From Gammaproteobacteria bacterium UBA5109 (GTDB taxonomy: Bacteria; Pseudomonadota; Gammaproteobacteria; Pseudomonadales; Pseudohongiellaceae), in assembly GCA_002414385.1 (NCBI GenBank), contig DHZH01000001.1:434431-498430 (forward strand): 64,000 nucleotides of DNA. Reading direction: 5' to 3'. Below the pieces are notes generated by a model. That model saw nothing but the letters and a program-made list of their open reading frames with translations. It was not told the DNA's origin and made no database searches. Shown here piece after piece: positions 57,808 through 64,000 of this stretch (positions are counted from its first letter, which is position 1; every line of letters starts with the position of its first letter). The position numbers were made by a program, and so were the translations under genes.

Positions 57808-58869
57808 ATGAAAATCGTGAATCTGGGTATCGTTGCCCTGATGGTCATGCTGACGTTTTATCTGTTGATTGCCGGCCAGGAAGTGATTCTGCCCTTTGTG
57901 ATCGCTCTGGTATTCTGGTATCTGATCAACCTGTTGGCCAAATCCTATCAGCGACTGGAAATTTCCGGTCATAATATGCCCGGCTGGTTTTGTTTTGCGC
58001 TTTCCCTCCTGAGTTTTGTAGCCATGTTCTGGGGTACGGTCAAGGTAATTTCCATGAATGTTGATGGCGTACTGGAAGTGGCACCCACTTATCAGGCTAA
58101 CCTCGAGAGTAAAATGAACAGCCTCCTGGCTTACTTTGGTATTGAGCAGGCACCAACAATTGAACAGCTGATTGAACAGATCAATTTGCGGCAGTTTATA
58201 TCCTCTACCGCTTTATCACTGACCAGCATCGTTGCCAATAGTGGACTTACCCTGATTTATCTAGCGTTTTTGTTTATTGAGCAGAAAAACATGGATAAGA
58301 AATTATCCGCACTGATTGGCGAAAATGGCAAGCAAGAAGGCGTCCGAAAATTATTACGCCGCATCAGTGATGATGTGCGTAAATATGTCACGATCAAACT
58401 GATTGCCAGTCTCTGCACAGGTACGCTTAGTTTTATCTTCCTGCTGGTGATTGGCGTTGATTTCGCGGCTTTCTGGGCCTTGCTGATTTTTTTACTGAAT
58501 TTTATTCCGACTATTGGTTCAATCATTGCGACGATTTTCCCTGCGCTGATTACGCTGGTGCAGTTCGATACGCTGGGACCTTTCTTTCTGGTTGCCGGTG
58601 GCCTGACCAGCATTCAGGTTTTAATCGGTAATATTCTGGAGCCGAAATTTACCGGTTCCACGCTGAATCTCAGTCCGACCATCATTCTGTTGAATCTGTC
58701 TCTGTGGGGCGTGATCTGGGGAATTCCGGGCATGTTTTTAAGCGTACCCTTTATGGTCATCAGCATGATTGTCTTTTCTCACCTGCCGCAGACCCGCACC
58801 ATCGCTGTACTGCTATCCAGCGATGGGCGACTCAGCAATCTGGAAGAGGATGAATCAAAGCCTCTCTAG
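57808..58869 (+). CDS. AI-2E family transporter
   Basis: A 353-aa inner-membrane protein of the AI-2E (PerM/TqsA-like) family; members export AI-2 or move Na+/H+ or other solutes, so the substrate is not determined. ATG 57808 with GGAAGA upstream is the start; the open frame to 57304 lies over the DASS gene and is not real. About eight helices, with VILPFVIALVFWYLINLL near residues 27-44, the cytoplasmic middle with IRRISDDVRKYVTIKLIASL, and the closing LLIFLLNFIPTIGSIIATIFPALITLVQFD and PKFTGSTLNLSPTIILLNLSLWGVIWGIPGMFLSVPF block diagnostic of the family. Confidence 0.92.
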   Translation: MKIVNLGIVALMVMLTFYLLIAGQEVILPFVIALVFWYLINLLAKSYQRLEISGHNMPGWFCFALSLLSFVAMFWGTVKVISMNVDGVLEVAPTYQANLESKMNSLLAYFGIEQAPTIEQLIEQINLRQFISSTALSLTSIVANSGLTLIYLAFLFIEQKNMDKKLSALIGENGKQEGVRKLLRRISDDVRKYVTIKLIASLCTGTLSFIFLLVIGVDFAAFWALLIFLLNFIPTIGSIIATIFPALITLVQFDTLGPFFLVAGGLTSIQVLIGNILEPKFTGSTLNLSPTIILLNLSLWGVIWGIPGMFLSVPFMVISMIVFSHLPQTRTIAVLLSSDGRLSNLEEDESKPL

Positions 58870-58881
58870 CAAACTCCAGAC

Positions 58882-61269
58882 TTAATAGCGAAAGCCAATT
58901 TCGATTGCGTACTGACTGGGGCGATCGATAAAGGAATAGAAAGTGTTGGTGCCGAACACTGAAGCCGACAGCGGCACGTTGCCCGCGTAGGTCATGACTT
59001 CTTCATCGGTAATATTCTTGCCGACCAAGGCCAGAGACCAGTTGTCATTCCGAACCCCGACCCGCAGATTAACCTTGGTACGACTATCTATTTCGTACTG
59101 TGGATCCAGATTGTCGTGAATGTTTTGTGAGTCGGTGTAGTTCAGATTGAGGTTACTGAATAACTCAATTTCATTATTCAGCATGCGGGTGTAATCAAAA
59201 AAGACGCTCAGATTATTTTCCGGCGTGTACTGACCGCGCATGCCGGTAAAATCACAAAGCGGAATGCCGTTGACGACATCACCGTCAGGGGTCTGATAGT
59301 TATAGCAATTGCCGTTACGGAAATCCTGGAATTCAAAATCCAGATAGGCGTAGGCATAACCGATGGTAAAGTCTTCGGTTACCGCGATGCGACCATCGAG
59401 CTCCAGGCCCCGTACATCAGTTTCATTGGCGTTGCCGACATTGAAACCAAGCGCTCCGTCGAACTGGGATACCTGCAGGTCTTCATAATCGGTAAAGAAC
59501 AGGGCGGCATTTACTTCCACACGACCCTCGGCAAGCAGGCCCTTGGCACCGAGCTCAAAAGAGCTGGTTTCTTCATCTTCAAACTCAAAGGAGAAGGGGT
59601 TGTTGGCCCGGGCATCAAAACCGCCGGCCTTGAAGCCACGGGAATAAGAGGCATAGAGCATGGTGTTGTTTGTTGCATTCCACTGCAGGTTCACCATGGG
59701 GGTAAATGAATTTTCTGAGCGTGATCCGGTGAGGCTGTGTCCAGGAGAAGTAATACCGGTGGAAACTGCGGTGTAACCGGCAGTCTGCACGCTGTGTAGG
59801 GCAAAGATCTCATTGTAGGTTATGGGCGCCAGTGGATTGGTAGTAATTGCGCCGGTGGCCAGATCGAGGATATCTATCTGCCGGAAAGCGTCCTTGTCTT
59901 CACTGGTATAACGGGCTCCCAGAGTCAGGCTCAGGCTGTCGCTCATGTACCACTTGCCCTGAGCAAACACGGCCCAGATATCACTGTCCTGGGTATTCAG
60001 GCGCCGGGCGCCGGTGCCGGGCAGGTTGGTCATCAGTGCCAGGGCCGGATTGAGTCCCGCCAGAGCGCCAAGGGCTGAAGTCGCGGGGATATCAATGGCC
60101 TCAGTCGAGTTCATTTCATTGCTCTGGTAATAGGCGCCGGCAATCCACTCCAGGGTGTTGCCCAGCGGCGAGCTGATACGGACTTCCTGGGAGAACTGCT
60201 CATATTCCTCCATCAGGCCGACTTCAAAGACATCGCTGGGGGTGTAATCACAGTCGCAGCGCTCATCAAAATCATAGTTAACAAAACCACTGAGCAGGGT
60301 CAGGGTGTTGTCGCCCAAATCGTAGTTGATGTCCAGGGTGACATTGTCGAGTTCGTTTTCACTGTATTCCCGGGCATTGGCCTGGCGAATATAGTTCAGG
60401 TTGCTTTCCATCGGCGGCTGCCCCAGTAACCCGGCGGTAATCTGGGCAAAGTTGAGTCCGGCCAGAGGTCCTGCCGGAGCGGCATCATCCTGAACGATTT
60501 CAATTTGCCGGCCGACCGTATCAAACTTGTTGGTTTCCAGTTTCAGGCCGATGTCCAGTTCCGGTGATACATCCCAGGCCAGGCTCAGACGGGCGGAATT
60601 GTCTTCACGGTCCGGTTCTCCCTGGTTCAGAAAGGAATTGTTCATATAGCCAGATTCGTAATTACCACGCAGGGCCAGACGGGCAGAGAAATTATCGGAT
60701 AAAGGCCCGGATATGACGGCATTGATTTCGCTCTGGTCATGTTCGAATTCATACAGGGCGCTGACATCAACTTCGAGTTGATCAGTCGGCTGTGCCGTGC
60801 TCAGGTTCAGAGCCCCGGCAATGGTATTTTTTCCAAACAGTATGCCCTGCGGGCCACGCAGGACTTCTACCCGCTGCATGTCAAAAAAGGGTGCACGTAT
60901 CAGTTGCTGGCGGCCATAGTAAATGCCATCCACATACTGCCCAACGGACTGCTCAAAGCCCTGGTTATTGCCGGAGCCGATGCCGCGCACATACATCTGG
61001 GTGCTGACACCGGTTTCTGTCATGCTCAGATTCGGGACATACTCGGTAATATCGGCAATTTTATTGACGTTACCGGCATCCAGAACATCCGCACTGATGA
61101 CATTAACGGAAATCGGCACATCGGTAAGGTTCTCCTCACGTTTTTGAGCGGTAACGACAATTTCCTGCAAAGTGACGGGTTGTGCTGCCAGTGGAGTACT
61201 GAGCTGTATTGCTGTAATTCCTGTAATGGCTGCGAAAAGCGCTGTATAGCGAAAGTTGGAGTGATGCAT
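58882..61269 (-). CDS. TonB-dependent outer-membrane receptor
   Basis: A 795-aa outer-membrane receptor taking up a ligand with TonB energy. After a signal peptide (~residues 1-29, ending PLAAQ) comes a TonB box LQEIVVTAQKREENL, then a plug domain with DVPISVNVISADVL, YVRGIGSGNN and VEVLRGPQGILFGKNTIAGALNL near residues 133-155. The barrel runs from about 170 to 795 and ends in YAIEIGFRY, with a C-terminal aromatic as expected. The plug with GxNTIAGA and the overall length fit the broad receptor class used by oligotrophic marine bacteria for polycyclic, vitamin or siderophore ligands. The ligand is not predictable. It is divergent from alaS. Confidence 0.95.
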   Translation of the reverse strand: MHHSNFRYTALFAAITGITAIQLSTPLAAQPVTLQEIVVTAQKREENLTDVPISVNVISADVLDAGNVNKIADITEYVPNLSMTETGVSTQMYVRGIGSGNNQGFEQSVGQYVDGIYYGRQQLIRAPFFDMQRVEVLRGPQGILFGKNTIAGALNLSTAQPTDQLEVDVSALYEFEHDQSEINAVISGPLSDNFSARLALRGNYESGYMNNSFLNQGEPDREDNSARLSLAWDVSPELDIGLKLETNKFDTVGRQIEIVQDDAAPAGPLAGLNFAQITAGLLGQPPMESNLNYIRQANAREYSENELDNVTLDINYDLGDNTLTLLSGFVNYDFDERCDCDYTPSDVFEVGLMEEYEQFSQEVRISSPLGNTLEWIAGAYYQSNEMNSTEAIDIPATSALGALAGLNPALALMTNLPGTGARRLNTQDSDIWAVFAQGKWYMSDSLSLTLGARYTSEDKDAFRQIDILDLATGAITTNPLAPITYNEIFALHSVQTAGYTAVSTGITSPGHSLTGSRSENSFTPMVNLQWNATNNTMLYASYSRGFKAGGFDARANNPFSFEFEDEETSSFELGAKGLLAEGRVEVNAALFFTDYEDLQVSQFDGALGFNVGNANETDVRGLELDGRIAVTEDFTIGYAYAYLDFEFQDFRNGNCYNYQTPDGDVVNGIPLCDFTGMRGQYTPENNLSVFFDYTRMLNNEIELFSNLNLNYTDSQNIHDNLDPQYEIDSRTKVNLRVGVRNDNWSLALVGKNITDEEVMTYAGNVPLSASVFGTNTFYSFIDRPSQYAIEIGFRY

Positions 61270-61460
61270 AATGCCCCCTTATTTATCCCCAGAAACAGTT
61301 GGCTTTGCTTGTTCTGCTTCTCGTGAGAGTCCTTCCTGCAGAGCAATAAGCATTAAAAAATGGTAGCACTTAGCAAATCTTAATGTAAGCATTAATGGAG
61401 ATGTAAACCCGCGGGCTGAGAGTATATAATGCGCGCCCTTTAAACATCTAAGTATTGGCA

Positions 61461-64000
61461 ATGAAAAGCGCTGAAATCAGGCAGGCATTTCTGGATTATT
61501 TTGCTGAGCACGGGCATACCGTGATAGACAGCAGTTCGCTGGTGCCCGGTAATGATCCAAGCCTGCTGTTTACCAATGCCGGTATGGTGCAGTTCAAGGA
61601 TGTTTTCCTGGGTCAGGACAAGCGCTCCTACAAGCGCGCTGCCAGTTCCCAGCGCTGCGTGCGTGCCGGGGGCAAGCACAATGACCTGGAAAATGTCGGC
61701 TACACGGCACGCCATCATACTTTCTTTGAAATGCTCGGTAACTTCAGTTTCGGCGACTACTTCAAAAAAGAAGCCATTCATTTTGCCTGGGAATTTCTCA
61801 CGGTAAACCTGCAGTTGCCTGCGGAAAAACTCTGGGTCACGGTTTTTCATGAAGATGAAGAGGCGGAAAGAATCTGGCTGCAGGATGTCGGCATTGATGC
61901 AGAGCGTTTTTCCCGTATGGGAGAAAAAGACAACTTCTGGGCCATGGGGGATACCGGGCCCTGCGGCCCCTGCAGCGAAATCTTCTACGATCATGGTGAA
62001 GAGGTGCCAGGTGGCCCGCCGGGTTCAGCCGATGAGGATGGTGACCGTTATATTGAAATCTGGAACCTGGTGTTCATGCAGTACAACCGTGATGCACAGG
62101 GCAAACTGACTGAATTGCCCAGCCCTTCGGTGGATACCGGAATGGGCCTGGAAAGAATTGCGGCCGTGATGCGGGGCGTGCACAGTAATTATGATATTGA
62201 CCTGTTTCAGGAACTGCTCAAGGCAGTTCGCAAGGTCACGGGGACAAATGATGACTCGGCTTCCCTGAACGTGATCGCGGACCATATTCGCTCCTGTGCC
62301 TTTCTGGTTAATGATGGGGTGCTGCCTGCCAATGAGGGCCGGGGATATGTGCTGCGCCGTATTATCCGTCGGGCCATTCGGCATGGTCATCAACTGGGTG
62401 CCCGTGAGTCTTTCTTTTACAAGCTGGTCGCGCCCCTGGCCTCGATTATGGGCGATGCCTACCCGGAACTGCGTGATAACCAAGGCAGGATAGAGTCTGC
62501 CCTGAAAGCGGAAGAAGAACAGTTCTCGCGGACACTGGATAACGGTATGCAGTTACTGGACAGCGCCATTGCTGAACTTGAGGGTGACACCCTGGCCGGA
62601 GAAACGGTATTCAGGCTTTATGACACTTATGGCTTCCCGGTTGATTTAACGGCCGATATTGCGCGTGAGAAAAATCTCAAACTGGATATGGCAGGTTTTG
62701 AAGCGGCCATGCAGGAACAGAAACAGCGTGCCCGCGCCGCCTCCCGGTTTGAATCCGCTGCGCAGCTTGAGCTTGATGAGGCAGGGGATACCGAGTTTAC
62801 CGGTTATGACAATGTGGTTGAAAGTGACTGCGAAGTGCTGGGTGTTTATGTGGACGGTAAGCCAGTCGATACACTCAATGCCGGCGAGCAGGGTATTGTG
62901 GTGCTCGATCGCACGCCATTTTATGCCGAATCCGGCGGACAGGTTGGCGACAGCGGTTTGCTGCAGAACGCCCAGGCCAGTTTTACAGTGCAGGATACCC
63001 AGAAACAGGGTGAACAGTATCTGCATCAGGGTGAATTGACCCTGGGTTCATTGAGTCCGGGTGACAAACTCAGGGCGGCGATAGATACCGAACTGCGCCA
63101 GGCGATCATGCTTAATCACTCGGCAACCCATCTGTTGCATGCGGCGCTGCGCCAGATACTGGGTGAGCACGTTACGCAGAAAGGCTCACTGGTAAATGCA
63201 GAATATCTGCGTTTTGATTTCTCCCATCCAAAGCCAGTCAGTGATGAAGAATTACGGCAGATTGAGATGCTGGTCAATCAGCAGGTATTGCTGAATAAAG
63301 CCGTCAGTAAACAGAGCATGTCCATGGATGAAGCCAAAAACCATGGCGCGATGGCGCTGTTCGGTGAAAAGTATGGTGAAGTGGTTCGCGTGGTCAGTAT
63401 GGGCGGCAGTGATGATGCGCAGTTCTCCGTGGAACTCTGCGGTGGAACCCACGTCGAACGCACCGGCGATATTGGCCTGTTCAAGATCGTTCAGGAGAGC
63501 GGCATTGCTGCGGGTGTCAGACGTATTGAAGCGGTCAGTGGCATACAGGCCCTGCGGCTGGTGAATACCCAGGAACAGCAGCTGGCTGCTCTTGCTACCT
63601 TGCTCAAATCGGACCAGAAAAGCCTGGAACAGAAAGTTTCCCAGCTGGTGAAGGGAAATCGTGAACTGGAAAAACAGCTAAGCCAGCTCAAGGCCAAGCT
63701 TGCCAGTTCTGCCGGGACTGACCTGAGTGCCCAGGCAATCGAGTTGAAAGGCACAAAATTACTGGTTGCGGAAATTGACGGAGTCGACAGCAAAGCGCTG
63801 CGAGAGACCTGTGATCAGCTAAAGAATAAACTCGGCAGTGCTATCATCGTGCTGGCGACCGTCTCGGAAGGCAAGGTTGCCCTGGTGGCAGGGGTAACAA
63901 AAGACCTGACTGCTAAAGTCAAAGCCGGAGACCTGGTGAATAATGTTGCTGCCCAGGTGGGCGGTAAAGGCGGCGGAAGACCGGATATGGCGATGGCAGG
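61461..64000 (+). CDS. alaS: Alanyl-tRNA synthetase (3' end cut by window edge)
   Basis: Cytosolic class II synthetase charging tRNA-Ala, with editing. ATG 61461 (MKSAEIRQAFLDYFAEHGHT) opens a frame running to the window end, 846 codons plus two bases; E. coli AlaS is 876 aa, so only the last ~20-30 residues are missing. Motifs are FTNAGMVQFKDVFLG, GNFSFGDYFKKEAI, GDTGPCGPCSEIFYD and GRGYVLRRIIRRAIRHG in the catalytic part, then the editing-domain zinc ligands in HSATHLLHAAL and CGGTHVERTGDIG near residues 657 and 655-670, and a C-terminal coiled region ending at GGKGGGRPDMAMAG. The promoter region is shared with the TonB receptor gene. Confidence 0.97.
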   Translation, partial: MKSAEIRQAFLDYFAEHGHTVIDSSSLVPGNDPSLLFTNAGMVQFKDVFLGQDKRSYKRAASSQRCVRAGGKHNDLENVGYTARHHTFFEMLGNFSFGDYFKKEAIHFAWEFLTVNLQLPAEKLWVTVFHEDEEAERIWLQDVGIDAERFSRMGEKDNFWAMGDTGPCGPCSEIFYDHGEEVPGGPPGSADEDGDRYIEIWNLVFMQYNRDAQGKLTELPSPSVDTGMGLERIAAVMRGVHSNYDIDLFQELLKAVRKVTGTNDDSASLNVIADHIRSCAFLVNDGVLPANEGRGYVLRRIIRRAIRHGHQLGARESFFYKLVAPLASIMGDAYPELRDNQGRIESALKAEEEQFSRTLDNGMQLLDSAIAELEGDTLAGETVFRLYDTYGFPVDLTADIAREKNLKLDMAGFEAAMQEQKQRARAASRFESAAQLELDEAGDTEFTGYDNVVESDCEVLGVYVDGKPVDTLNAGEQGIVVLDRTPFYAESGGQVGDSGLLQNAQASFTVQDTQKQGEQYLHQGELTLGSLSPGDKLRAAIDTELRQAIMLNHSATHLLHAALRQILGEHVTQKGSLVNAEYLRFDFSHPKPVSDEELRQIEMLVNQQVLLNKAVSKQSMSMDEAKNHGAMALFGEKYGEVVRVVSMGGSDDAQFSVELCGGTHVERTGDIGLFKIVQESGIAAGVRRIEAVSGIQALRLVNTQEQQLAALATLLKSDQKSLEQKVSQLVKGNRELEKQLSQLKAKLASSAGTDLSAQAIELKGTKLLVAEIDGVDSKALRETCDQLKNKLGSAIIVLATVSEGKVALVAGVTKDLTAKVKAGDLVNNVAAQVGGKGGGRPDMAMA

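Noticed and set aside
1..64000. tRNA, rRNA and CRISPR arrays
   Set aside because: Intergenic regions were read for cloverleaf-like or regularly spaced repeat patterns and none was found by eye; a tRNAscan or CRISPR search would be needed to exclude them fully.

Overview
The window looks like a chromosomal segment of a Gram-negative gammaproteobacterium, probably aquatic or marine. It carries a gamma-type single-chain purL, tadA, alaS, nhaA, gss, a TorF-type porin, a TonB-dependent receptor, many Sec signal peptides and lipoproteins, and a medium GC background. I cannot name the species; the lineage is an inference from gene content.

Layout: 1-7.9 kb holds pckA (minus strand, cut by the left edge), yjdM with a small upstream partner, a PQQ-type sugar dehydrogenase, a YdjM-like membrane protein, and a three-gene set in which a periplasmic metallo-beta-lactamase-fold enzyme lies between two related secreted proteins of unknown function. 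8-16.7 kb holds gss, nhaA, a glutaredoxin-like protein, a DUF302 protein, AEC and AbgT transporters, a methyltransferase and tadA. 16.7-21.7 kb holds a TorF-type porin and purL.

21.85-24.5 kb is the most interesting part. Immediately after purL there is an integron gene-cassette array with no integrase in view (a CALIN). It has five cassettes: hicBA toxin-antitoxin, two small orphan membrane proteins, a PaiB-like FMN-binding protein, and a GIY-YIG nuclease-domain protein. They are separated by attC-like sites. The start core (GTTxxxx) of each cassette was compared with the R'' core at that cassette's own end: three of five are perfectly complementary and one matches 6 of 7, which is what cassette excision and circularisation predict.

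24.5-33.6 kb has a VOC protein, a CPXCG protein between two copies of a 38-bp repeat, a diguanylate cyclase, a NYN/OST-HTH protein, two tandem FecR-like secreted proteins, then a tightly packed run of small genes (GNAT, membrane proteins, P-loop kinase, MAPEG, CPBP protease, TMEM220, DUF1643), many with ATGA overlaps. 33.7-41.1 kb has cspA, a NIF3-like protein, DUF4159, an MltD-type transglycosylase and two divergent ABC-2 exporters sharing a perfect 9-bp inverted repeat in their intergenic region. 41.3-45.2 kb is a visibly AT-richer block (serine hydrolase, DUF1330, DUF1772, GNATs) that looks acquired. 45.2-53.5 kb has a third GNAT, a tannase-like esterase, DUF2306, an alpha/beta hydrolase lipoprotein, cysK, two SirB2 paralogues, a Tda10/glycerate-kinase-like protein and a cytochrome c. 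53.5-54.0 kb has a tiny Fur-box-associated membrane ORF and a MITE-like element with an 8-bp target duplication. 54.0-64.0 kb has an AsmA-like protein, a membrane-anchored cytochrome c, an AraC-Ogt fusion, a DASS transporter, an AI-2E family protein, a TonB-dependent receptor, and alaS, cut by the right edge.

No rRNA or CRISPR array was seen, and I found no tRNA by eye.
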